Part shown: positions 15,570 to 22,834 of the stretch, one piece after another | How positions within the stretch are numbered: position 1 is the first letter of the stretch | How the letters are laid out: every line of letters starts with the position of its first letter | Assembly: GCF_014205135.1 (NCBI RefSeq) | Contig: NZ_JACHMY010000001.1 | Location: forward strand, 3,782,001 to 3,846,000 | Direction: 5' to 3' | DNA: 64,000 bases | Source: Kribbella italica | GTDB lineage: Bacteria; Actinomycetota; Actinomycetes; Propionibacteriales; Kribbellaceae | Translations under genes and position numbers: made by a program | Notes under the pieces: model-generated | What the model was told of the DNA's origin: nothing | Database searches by the model: none | The model's input: the letters and a program-made list of their open reading frames with translations, nothing else

Positions 15570-18033
15570 CGCCCTGTACGACGCCTTCGCCACCTGGGTG
15601 GGCACGCAGGGCATCTCCTTGTACCCGGCGCAGGAGGAAGCCCTGATCGAGGTGATGACCGGGTCGAACGTGATCCTGTCCACCCCGACCGGCTCCGGCA
15701 AGAGCCTGGTCGCCACCGGCTCGCACTTCGCCGCCCTCGCGAACGGGAGGCGCACTTTCTACACCGCGCCGATCAAGGCCCTGGTCTCGGAGAAGTTCTT
15801 CGCCCTGTGCGACGTGTTCGGCGCCGACAAGGTCGGCATGCTGACCGGCGACGCCTCGGTCAACGCCGGCGCCCCGATCATCTGCTGCACCGCCGAGGTG
15901 CTGGCCAACGTCGCCCTGCGCGAAGGCTCCGCGGCCGACGTCGGCCAGGTCGTGATGGACGAGTTCCACTTCTACGCCGAGCCCGACCGCGGCTGGGCCT
16001 GGCAGGTCCCGCTGCTCGAGCTGCCGAACGCGCAGTTCGTCCTGATGTCGGCGACGCTCGGCGACGTCGAGCGGTTCAAGCTCGACCTGAGCCGCCGGAC
16101 GAACCGGCCGACCGCGATCGTCTCGTCGGCCGAGCGCCCGGTCCCGCTGGTCTACAAGTACGTCACCACTCCCCTGCACGAGACACTCCAGGAGCTGCTC
16201 GTCACGCACCAGTCGCCGGTGTACGTCGTGCACTTCACCCAGGCGTCGGCGCTGGAGCGCGCGCAGGCGCTGACCAGCATCAACGTCTGCACGAAGGAGG
16301 AGAAGGACAAGATCAAGGAGCTGATCGGGCACTTCCGGTTCAGCTCCGGGTTCGGCCGGACGCTGCAGCGGCTCGTCATGCACGGCATCGGCGTGCACCA
16401 CGCGGGCATGCTGCCGAAGTACCGGCGGCTGGTCGAGCAGCTGGCCCAGGCCGGGCTGCTCAAGGTGATCTGCGGCACCGACACGCTCGGCGTCGGGATC
16501 AACGTCCCGATCCGCACCGTCGTACTGACCGCTCTGAGCAAGTACGACGGCCGTCGGCAGCGCATCCTCAAGGCGCGCGAGTTCCACCAGATCGCCGGCC
16601 GCGCGGGCCGGGCCGGGTACGACACCTCCGGCACCGTCGTCGTCCAGGCTCCGGACCACGTCGTCGAGAACGTCAAGGCGATGGCGAAGGCCGGCGACGA
16701 CCCGAAGAAGCAGCGCCGGGTGCAGCGCAAGAAGCCGCCGGAGGGGTTCGTCACCTGGGGCGAGGACACCTTCGACCGGCTGGTCGCGGCCGAGCCCGAG
16801 CCGTTGCTGTCGAAGATGCGGGTCAGCCACGCGATGCTGCTGAACGTGATCGCCCGCGACGGCGATGCCTTCGCGAGCATGCGGCACCTGCTGCAGGACA
16901 ACCACGAGGACGCCAAGTCGCAGGTCCGGCTGATCCGGCGCGCGATCCAGATCTACCGTACGCTGCTCACCGCCGGCGTCGTCGAGCGGCTGGACGAGCC
17001 CGACGAGTTCGGGCGGACGCTGCGGCTGACCGTCGACCTGCAGAAGGACTTCTCGCTGAACCAGCCACTCTCGACGTTCGCGCTCGCGGCGCTGGACCTG
17101 CTCGACCCTGAGGATCCCTTGTACGCGCTCGATGTGGTGTCGGTGGTCGAGGCGACCCTGGAGGACCCGCGCGCCGTCCTGATGGCGCAGCTGCACCACG
17201 CCAAGGGCGAGGCCGTCCAGTCGATGAAGGCCGACGGCATCGAGTACGAGGAGCGGATGGAGCTGCTCGACGAGCTGAGCTGGCCGAAGCCGCTCGAAGA
17301 GTTGCTGCAGGCAACTTTGGAGATCTACCGGCAGACCCACCCGTGGATCGCCGAGGCCGGGCTGTCGCCGAAGTCGGTGGTCCGGGACATGTTCGAGCGG
17401 GCGATGACGTTCGGCGAGTTCGTCCAGTACTACGGGCTGGCGCGCTCCGAGGGCATCATGCTGCGCTACCTCAGCGACGCGTACAAGGCGCTGCGCCAGA
17501 CCGTGCCGCCGGACAAGGTGAACGAGGACCTCACCGACCTCATCGAGTGGCTCGGCGAGGTCGTCCGGCAGACCGACTCCAGCCTGCTCGACGAGTGGGA
17601 AGAGCTGACCAACCCGACCACGTCGGAGGTGGTGGCCGCGCCGGTCCCGCTCGGTCCGCGCCGGATCACCTTGAACACCAGGGCTTTCCGGGTCCTGGTC
17701 CGCAACGCGATGTTCCGCCGCGTCGAGCTGGTCGCCCTGCACCGGTGGGCCGAGCTGGGCCAGCTCGACAACGAGTCGGGCTGGGACGCGGGCCGCTGGG
17801 CGGAGGCCGGTACGACGTACTACGCCGAGCACTCGTCGCTGGGCACCGGCCCGGCCGCGCGCGGTCCCGCGTTGTTCATGGTCGAGGAGCACCCGGGCTA
17901 CTGGGAGGTCCAGCAGATCATCGACGACCCCGAAGGCAACCACGACTGGCGCGTCACCGCGACAGTCGACCTCGGCGCCTCCGACGAAGCCGGCGAACTC
18001 GTCCTGGAACTGGTCTCCTTCAAGCCGCTCTAG
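15529..18033 (+). CDS. Ski2-like DEAD/DEAH-box helicase with DUF3516-type C-terminus
   Basis: An 834-residue superfamily 2 helicase counted from ATG 15529 (MTLTEKLPDS); ATG 15520 is possible. Motif I is STPTGSGKS (Lys58), motif II VVMDEFHFY (DEFH rather than DEVH, about residue 145), motif III LMSATLGD; the second RecA domain shows GVHHAGMLPKYRRLVE, VICGTDTLGVGINVP and QIAGRAGRAGYD. The last 400 residues match the actinobacterial DUF3516 extension. RNA or structured nucleic-acid unwinding is expected; the cellular role is not established. Shares a CTAG double stop with the convergent tetR gene. Confidence 0.9.
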   Translation: MTLTEKLPDSTEPDALYDAFATWVGTQGISLYPAQEEALIEVMTGSNVILSTPTGSGKSLVATGSHFAALANGRRTFYTAPIKALVSEKFFALCDVFGADKVGMLTGDASVNAGAPIICCTAEVLANVALREGSAADVGQVVMDEFHFYAEPDRGWAWQVPLLELPNAQFVLMSATLGDVERFKLDLSRRTNRPTAIVSSAERPVPLVYKYVTTPLHETLQELLVTHQSPVYVVHFTQASALERAQALTSINVCTKEEKDKIKELIGHFRFSSGFGRTLQRLVMHGIGVHHAGMLPKYRRLVEQLAQAGLLKVICGTDTLGVGINVPIRTVVLTALSKYDGRRQRILKAREFHQIAGRAGRAGYDTSGTVVVQAPDHVVENVKAMAKAGDDPKKQRRVQRKKPPEGFVTWGEDTFDRLVAAEPEPLLSKMRVSHAMLLNVIARDGDAFASMRHLLQDNHEDAKSQVRLIRRAIQIYRTLLTAGVVERLDEPDEFGRTLRLTVDLQKDFSLNQPLSTFALAALDLLDPEDPLYALDVVSVVEATLEDPRAVLMAQLHHAKGEAVQSMKADGIEYEERMELLDELSWPKPLEELLQATLEIYRQTHPWIAEAGLSPKSVVRDMFERAMTFGEFVQYYGLARSEGIMLRYLSDAYKALRQTVPPDKVNEDLTDLIEWLGEVVRQTDSSLLDEWEELTNPTTSEVVAAPVPLGPRRITLNTRAFRVLVRNAMFRRVELVALHRWAELGQLDNESGWDAGRWAEAGTTYYAEHSSLGTGPAARGPALFMVEEHPGYWEVQQIIDDPEGNHDWRVTATVDLGASDEAGELVLELVSFKPL

Positions 18034-18671
18034 GGCTTGAGCAGGTCGTCGACCTCGGCGGCGAAGAGCAGGGCCGGGTCGAGGGCCATGCCGGTGAAGT
18101 GGCCGGCGAGCTCGAGGGACAGTACGCCGTGCAGGCGGGTCCAGAAGGACAGGGCGCGGTGCACGGCCGGGGTGGGGGCGGAGCGGTCGCCGACCCAGTC
18201 GCGGTGGTCGTCGAGATGACGGTCGAACGGCGTCTCCGGGCCGCTGCTGGGGAGCGCGCGGGCGGCGGCGAGCAGGGTCGTCATGATCTCGTCCGCGATG
18301 CCCGTGACGTCGTCCGGCGCGTGGTAGCCGGGCACCGGGGTGCCGTAGATGAGGAAGTACCGCTGGGGGTAGGCCAGTGCCCACTCCCGGACGACGAGCG
18401 CGAGGTCGGCCAGGTCCGCACCCTGGCGTGAGGCCGCGCTGAGGGTGTCGGCGAGGCTTCGGTACGCGTCGCGGATCAGATCGGTGATCAGGTCGTCGCG
18501 GCCGGCGTAGTACCGGTAGAGCGCCGGACCGCTCATCCCCATCAGCTTGGCGATCGCGTTGAGCGACAGCGCGGACGGGCCGGCGGTGGCGATCTGCTCC
18601 CAGGCGCGGTCCTTGATCTCCTCGCGGACCTGCGTGCGGTAGCGCTCGCGCGGGCTGCTGGTCTCCGGCAT
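18030..18671 (-). CDS. TetR/AcrR family regulator (WHG-domain type)
   Basis: A 213-residue repressor. The N-terminal HTH is EIKDRAWEQIATAGPSALSLNAIAKLMGMSGPALYRYYAGRDDLITDLI. The C-terminal ligand domain fits the WHG-type group (YFLIYGTPVPGYHAP segment). It diverges from a secreted SRPBCC protein gene, and the 111-bp gap holds a perfect 16-bp inverted repeat (18685-18700 with 18735-18750) that is its probable operator. Ligand unknown. Confidence 0.9.
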   Translation of the reverse strand: MPETSSPRERYRTQVREEIKDRAWEQIATAGPSALSLNAIAKLMGMSGPALYRYYAGRDDLITDLIRDAYRSLADTLSAASRQGADLADLALVVREWALAYPQRYFLIYGTPVPGYHAPDDVTGIADEIMTTLLAAARALPSSGPETPFDRHLDDHRDWVGDRSAPTPAVHRALSFWTRLHGVLSLELAGHFTGMALDPALLFAAEVDDLLKP

Positions 18672-18684
18672 CGTCCTCCTTCGC

Positions 18685-18750
18685 TGTGGTTAGAACCTAT
18701 CACGAAACCTATTGACCTTCACGGCGCTGTGGTTATAGGTTCTAACCACA
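18685..18750. promoter_or_regulatory. TetR operator pair in divergent promoter
   Basis: TGTGGTTAGAACCTAT (18685-18700) is repeated in exact inverse as ATAGGTTCTAACCACA (18735-18750), 16 of 16 bases. The right copy is also part of a self-palindrome, TGTGGTTA (18728-18735), 7-nt spacer, TAACCACA (18743-18750). The spacing of the two copies, 50 bp start to start, puts them near the two divergent promoters, so one regulator could bind both. Confidence 0.8.
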
Positions 18751-18782
18751 ACGACATGCTCTAACTCACCGAGGAGAATCCG

Positions 18783-19382
18783 ATGATCCGCACCGCCCTG
18801 CTCGCCCTCCCGCTCGCCGTCGCCGGACTGCTCGGCGCCACCGCCGTACCGGCGCAGGCAGCAGCGCCTGCTCCGCTTACCTGCAAGGGACAGGGTGTCG
18901 ATGCCGCCGCCAAGATCCGGTACCGGACCGAGGCCGTGATCAACGCACCACTGAGCACGATCTGGAAGCTGCAGACCGACGTCGAGCGCTGGCCCGCGTG
19001 GCAGCCGGCCGTCACCAGCAGCAAGCGGCTCGACCACGGACCGCTGCGCAGGAAGTCGCAGTTCCGCTGGACGACGCCTGTCCCGGAGACCGCGACCACG
19101 CCCGCGACGACGCTGAGCATCACCTCGACCGTCCACCAGGTCGGACACCGGTCCTGCCTGCGCTGGTCCGGCCCTGCCGTCGGCGAAGGACTGCGGATCG
19201 ACAACGGCACCCACGTCTGGAACTTCACCCAGGTCCGCGGCGGCGTCCTCGTCCGCACCGAGGAGACCTGGACCGGCGCTCAGGTCGAGGCCGACGTCCC
19301 GACCTCGACGCAGTTCCTCGGCTACGGGCTCGAGGCCTGGCTGGCCGACCTCAAGAAGGCCGCGGAGAGCCGCGGCTGCTGA
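18783..19382 (+). CDS. secreted SRPBCC (START-like) protein
   Basis: A 199-residue protein with a Sec signal peptide ending about AVPAQA-AAP (cleavage near residue 28). The mature part is a helix-grip SRPBCC fold: AKIRYRTEAVINAPLSTIWKLQTDVERWPAWQPAVTSSKRL, then strands up to GGVLVRTEETWTGAQVE and a long C-terminal helix. The P-W-x-x-W-Q-P motif is typical of polyketide-cyclase-like members, which usually act in the cytoplasm; export is uncommon. Three cysteines (one near the N-terminus of the mature protein and one at the very end) could form a disulphide. Expression is presumably controlled by the divergent TetR protein. The ligand is unknown. Confidence 0.82.
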   Translation: MIRTALLALPLAVAGLLGATAVPAQAAAPAPLTCKGQGVDAAAKIRYRTEAVINAPLSTIWKLQTDVERWPAWQPAVTSSKRLDHGPLRRKSQFRWTTPVPETATTPATTLSITSTVHQVGHRSCLRWSGPAVGEGLRIDNGTHVWNFTQVRGGVLVRTEETWTGAQVEADVPTSTQFLGYGLEAWLADLKKAAESRGC

Positions 19383-19392
19383 TCCGCGCGGC

Positions 19393-20571
19393 CTACGCCT
19401 TGGGCCACTCCACGTCGACCTCGGTCTCGGCCTCGTAGTCCACGCCGTCGACGTCGAAGCCGTACAGGCGGCGTACCTCGGCGAAGAACCAGGCCGCGTC
19501 GGCCACGGTCGCGATGTTCTCCTGGGTGACGGCGTCCCACTGCTCCTTCACCGCGGCCTGGACGGCCGGGTCGAGCTCCCAGCGGTCGAGGCGCAGGCGG
19601 CCGTCCTCGTCCAGGTCAGGGGCCTTCTCGCCGGTCAACTGGTCCCACAGCGCGATCGACTGCTGGATCGGCGTCTGCATCTGCTCGCCGAGCACCTTGT
19701 GCAGCAGGCTCACGTACAGGCCGATGCCGGGGATGGCCGAGCTGGCCTGCGTGACGGCGGCACCGTTGACCGAGGTGAGGGCGCGGACGCCGTCGCGCTC
19801 GGACAGCGTCCTGGCCGTCTCCTCCAGATGCGCCTTGGCCGCGCCGATCGAGCCCTGGCGGTAGATCGGGCCGGTCAATTCGCTGCCGATGTAGGTCAGC
19901 GCGACGGTGCTGAAGCCGTCGTTCAGCAGCTTGCGCTCAGCCAGCGCGTCGACCCAGCGGGTCCAGTCCTCGCCGCCCATCACCTGGACGGTCTCGGCGA
20001 TCTCCTCGTCGGTCGCGACGTCGAGGCTCGCCTCGGTCAGCAGTGGTGCGCCGTCCTCGAAGGCGATGCTCTTGGTCGTGTACGGCGCGCCGATCGTCTT
20101 CAGCGCCGACTGGTACGTCGTACCGGTGCGCGGGTCGACGCGGCGCGGGGCGGCAACGCTGTAGATCAGGTAGTCGACCGGGCCGAACTCCTTGGCGACC
20201 AGGTCGAGCACCTCGTCCTTGGTGGTGTCGGCGAAGGCGTCGGCGTTGACGAAGTGGAACTTGCGACCGGCCTGCTCGGCATACGCGGCGGTGGCTGCGG
20301 TCCGGTACCAGCCGGCAGTGGCAGTACGCCGAGCCGGCGCTTTCTCGAACGAGACGCCGACACCGTCGATCCCGTACCGGACCAGGCCGGCGATCGTCGC
20401 GGCCAGGCCGTAGCCGGAGCTGGCGCCGATCACGAGCGCGACCGGGCGCTTGTCCGGCGTACGGGCCTCGACCTGCGCAGCCAGGTCGCGCACCACCTGC
20501 TCACACCCCGCGGGATGCGAGTCGAGAAACAGGAACCCACGGCCGACAGGCTTGATCACACGCTCAGTCAT
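19393..20571 (-). CDS. fabV: FabV-type trans-2-enoyl-ACP/CoA reductase
   Basis: A 392-residue reductase of the FabV/TER family, clearly larger than FabI. The dinucleotide site is ALVIGASSGYGLAATIAG and the catalytic pair Y237-x8-K246 lies in YRQGSIGAAK, the Y-x8-K spacing specific to FabV. It reduces enoyl-ACP in the last step of fatty-acid elongation with NADH. FabV is characteristically poorly inhibited by triclosan. The start MTERVIKPVGRGFLF matches the family N-terminus (xVIxPxxRGFxxxxxHPxGC). Actinobacteria usually depend on InhA/FabI, so this may be a second, resistant enzyme; 10 bp separate it from the convergent SRPBCC gene. Confidence 0.93.
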   Translation of the reverse strand: MTERVIKPVGRGFLFLDSHPAGCEQVVRDLAAQVEARTPDKRPVALVIGASSGYGLAATIAGLVRYGIDGVGVSFEKAPARRTATAGWYRTAATAAYAEQAGRKFHFVNADAFADTTKDEVLDLVAKEFGPVDYLIYSVAAPRRVDPRTGTTYQSALKTIGAPYTTKSIAFEDGAPLLTEASLDVATDEEIAETVQVMGGEDWTRWVDALAERKLLNDGFSTVALTYIGSELTGPIYRQGSIGAAKAHLEETARTLSERDGVRALTSVNGAAVTQASSAIPGIGLYVSLLHKVLGEQMQTPIQQSIALWDQLTGEKAPDLDEDGRLRLDRWELDPAVQAAVKEQWDAVTQENIATVADAAWFFAEVRRLYGFDVDGVDYEAETEVDVEWPKA

Positions 20572-20645
20572 GCGGATGACCCTAACCTGCCCCAGCAGCT
20601 ACCCGCCGGTCACCGCCGGAGCCGCTTCGGGGGCGTGGACTCCAC

Positions 20646-21932
20646 TCAGTTCCAGTACAGCTCTGCGTCGTCGGGCTCCACGGTGACGTCGGCACCCAAC
20701 CGGCGGAGGTTCCCCGCGAAGTCCGTGTAGCCGCGGTGCACGTGGTGCGCCGCCGAGACCAACGTCTCACCCTCGGCCGCCAGCCCCGCGATCACCAGCG
20801 CCGCGCCCGCGCGGATGTCGCTCGCGACGACCGGCGCACCGGACAACCGCGGTACGCCGCGAATCACCGCGTGGTGCCCGTCGGTCTGCACCTGCGCACC
20901 GAGCCGGGTCAGCTCCTGGGCGAACGTGAAGCGCCCCTCGAACAGGTTCTCGGTCACCATCGCGGACCCCGAGCTGACCGCGTTCATCGCGATGCAGAAC
21001 GCCTGCAGGTCGGTCGGGAAGCCGGGGTACGGCAGCGTGACGACGTCGACCGACTTCGGCTGGTCCGCCATCCGGACGCGGAAGCCCTGCTCGAGCACGT
21101 TGATCTCCGCGCCGGCCTTGTGCAGCTTGTCGAGCACCAGCTCGAGGTGCTCGGCGTGCCCGTTCGTGATCGTCACGTCGCCCTTGGTGATGGCGGCCGC
21201 GAACGCCCAGCTCCCGGTGACGATCCGGTCCGGTACGACGACGTGGTCGACCGGCTGCAGCAGCCCGTCCACCCCGGTGATCTCGATCCGGGGCGACCCG
21301 GCGCCCTCGATCCGCGCGCCCATCTGGACCAGCAGCTCGGCGATGTCCTGGATCTCCGGCTCGCGGGCCGCGTTCTCGATCACGGTCGTGCCCTTGGCCA
21401 GGACTGCGGCCATCATGATCGTCTCGGTCGCGCCGACGCTCGGGAAGTCCAGCCAGACCTCCGCACCGTGCAGCCCCTGCGGCGCCTCGGCGATCACGAA
21501 CCCGTGCTCGATGTGCACCTTCGCGCCCATCGACTCCAGCCCGGCCACGTGCATGTTCAGCCCGCGCGAACCGATGTTGTCCCCACCCGGCAACGCGACC
21601 TCGGCCTGGCCGCACCGGCCGAGCAGCGGGCCGAGCACCGAGATCGAGGCGCGCAGCTTGCGGACCAGCTCGTAGTCGCACTGGTGGCCGATCTCGGCGG
21701 GGACCGCGATCGTCGCCGTACCGGCGTCGCCGTCGACCTTCACCTCGCAGCCGAGCGTGTCCAGCAGCTGGGCCATGAAGGTGACGTCGAGAATGCCCGG
21801 CACCTGCCGCAGCGTCGTCGTCCCCTCGGCCAGCAACGCCGCCGCCATCAACTTCAGCACGCTGTTCTTCGCGCCTGCCACCTCGACCGAGCCGTCGAGC
21901 CTTGCCTCACCCGAGATCCGAAACCGTTCCAC
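20646..21932 (-). CDS. murA: UDP-N-acetylglucosamine 1-carboxyvinyltransferase MurA, Cys-to-Asp form
   Basis: A 428-residue EPSP-synthase-fold enzyme that transfers enolpyruvyl from PEP to UDP-GlcNAc, the first committed step of peptidoglycan synthesis. AKNSVLKLMAAALLAEG at the N-terminus supplies the conserved Lys-Asn pair. The active loop reads ALPGGDNIGSRGLNMH: residue 118 is Asp where Escherichia coli has Cys115. The same change in Mycobacterium tuberculosis (Asp117) removes the fosfomycin alkylation site, so this enzyme should be intrinsically fosfomycin-insensitive. It follows fabV on the same strand, 74 bp upstream of it, and diverges from the adenosyltransferase gene. Confidence 0.95.
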   Translation of the reverse strand: MERFRISGEARLDGSVEVAGAKNSVLKLMAAALLAEGTTTLRQVPGILDVTFMAQLLDTLGCEVKVDGDAGTATIAVPAEIGHQCDYELVRKLRASISVLGPLLGRCGQAEVALPGGDNIGSRGLNMHVAGLESMGAKVHIEHGFVIAEAPQGLHGAEVWLDFPSVGATETIMMAAVLAKGTTVIENAAREPEIQDIAELLVQMGARIEGAGSPRIEITGVDGLLQPVDHVVVPDRIVTGSWAFAAAITKGDVTITNGHAEHLELVLDKLHKAGAEINVLEQGFRVRMADQPKSVDVVTLPYPGFPTDLQAFCIAMNAVSSGSAMVTENLFEGRFTFAQELTRLGAQVQTDGHHAVIRGVPRLSGAPVVASDIRAGAALVIAGLAAEGETLVSAAHHVHRGYTDFAGNLRRLGADVTVEPDDAELYWN

Positions 21933-21982
21933 CCGCCGACTGTAGCGCCCCGGCGTTCCGGGCTTGCGTAGAGTGCCGTGAC

Positions 21983-22570
21983 ATGGCTGTGAACTTGACG
22001 CGGATCTACACCAGGACCGGGGACGCCGGCGAGACCCGCCTGGGCGACATGAGTACGACGACCAAGACCGACCCGCGGCTGGCGGCGTACGGCGAAGTGG
22101 ACGAGGCGAACTCGACGATCGGGGTCGCGATCGCCGCGGGCCACCTGAACTCGGCGATCGTCGTCCTGCTGACCAGGATCCAGAACGACCTGTTCGACGT
22201 CGGCGCCGACCTGTGCAACCCGATCCAGCCCGACCCCGAGTACCCGCCGCTGCGCATCACCCAGGACTACATCGACCGCCTCGAATCCTGGTGCGACGAC
22301 TACAACGCCCGCCTCACCAAACTCCGCAGCTTCATCCTCCCCGGGGGAACTCCGGGCGCGGCGTACCTGAACGTCGCCCGCACGGTCGTCCGCCGCGCCG
22401 AACGAGCCGGCTGGGTCGCCGTAGAAGCCCACGGCCCGTCGGTCAACCTCCTCGCCATCACCTACCTGAACCGCCTCTCCGACCTCCTCTTCATCCTCGG
22501 CCGGGTCGCCAACCTGTCGTCCGGCGGGGATGTCCTCTGGGTCCCAGGCGGAGACCGCGAAGGCCAGTAG
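21983..22570 (+). CDS. PduO-type cob(I)alamin adenosyltransferase
   Basis: A 195-residue adenosyltransferase that makes coenzyme B12 from cob(I)alamin and ATP. The ATP loop is TRIYTRTGDAGETRLGD, and the family features VDEANSTIGVA, FILPGGTPGAAYLNVARTVVRRAER and YLNRLSDLLFILGR are all present. I start at ATG 21983. It can serve the MeaA-type mutase at 6420. The position next to murA is also found in other actinobacteria, so the neighbourhood itself says little about its partner. Confidence 0.93.
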   Translation: MAVNLTRIYTRTGDAGETRLGDMSTTTKTDPRLAAYGEVDEANSTIGVAIAAGHLNSAIVVLLTRIQNDLFDVGADLCNPIQPDPEYPPLRITQDYIDRLESWCDDYNARLTKLRSFILPGGTPGAAYLNVARTVVRRAERAGWVAVEAHGPSVNLLAITYLNRLSDLLFILGRVANLSSGGDVLWVPGGDREGQ

Positions 22571-22603
22571 GCGATTCACAGCACCCCGCCGGGATCATTC
22601 CCC

Positions 22604-22834
22604 TCACAAGACCTCGTCAGCTCTGGCTAAAAACCCCCGCAGAACAGCGATCGGGATATCGAAAGATCGTTGCGACATGAACGTCGTGTGACGAGAAATG
22701 TCGTCTCGGTAAATCACGGCCAGCAGGTTTTCAACTCGGTCGTACAACTCTACCCCTAGACCGTCCCGACCTTCAGCTACATCGCTTGCCAAGACAATCG
22801 AATATCCTTCATGACTATCGTTCGACGAACCCAA
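22604..22834 (-). CDS. putative immunity protein for the RHS toxin
   Basis: A 76-residue acidic cytoplasmic protein with no signal peptide (GSSNDSHEGYSIVLASDVAE ... YDRVENLLAVIYRDDISRHT ... FDIPIAVLRGFLARADEVL). I recognise no family. It starts at TTG 22834, inside the last codons of the RHS gene (20-nt overlap), with AAAGG eight bases before it; this coupling and its position directly after a toxin-tipped RHS gene are what one expects of a cognate immunity gene. G+C here is about 50% (120 of 240 bases at 22621..22860), far below the neighbours, so toxin tip and immunity gene probably arrived together. The function is inferred from context only. Confidence 0.65.
   Translation of the reverse strand: MGSSNDSHEGYSIVLASDVAEGRDGLGVELYDRVENLLAVIYRDDISRHTTFMSQRSFDIPIAVLRGFLARADEVL

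Noticed and set aside
15457..18384. Open frame of 975 codons on the minus strand, opposite the helicase
   Set aside because: It is antisense to a helicase with intact motifs and has repetitive Arg/Val/Leu/Gln composition typical of a shadow frame in GC-rich DNA.
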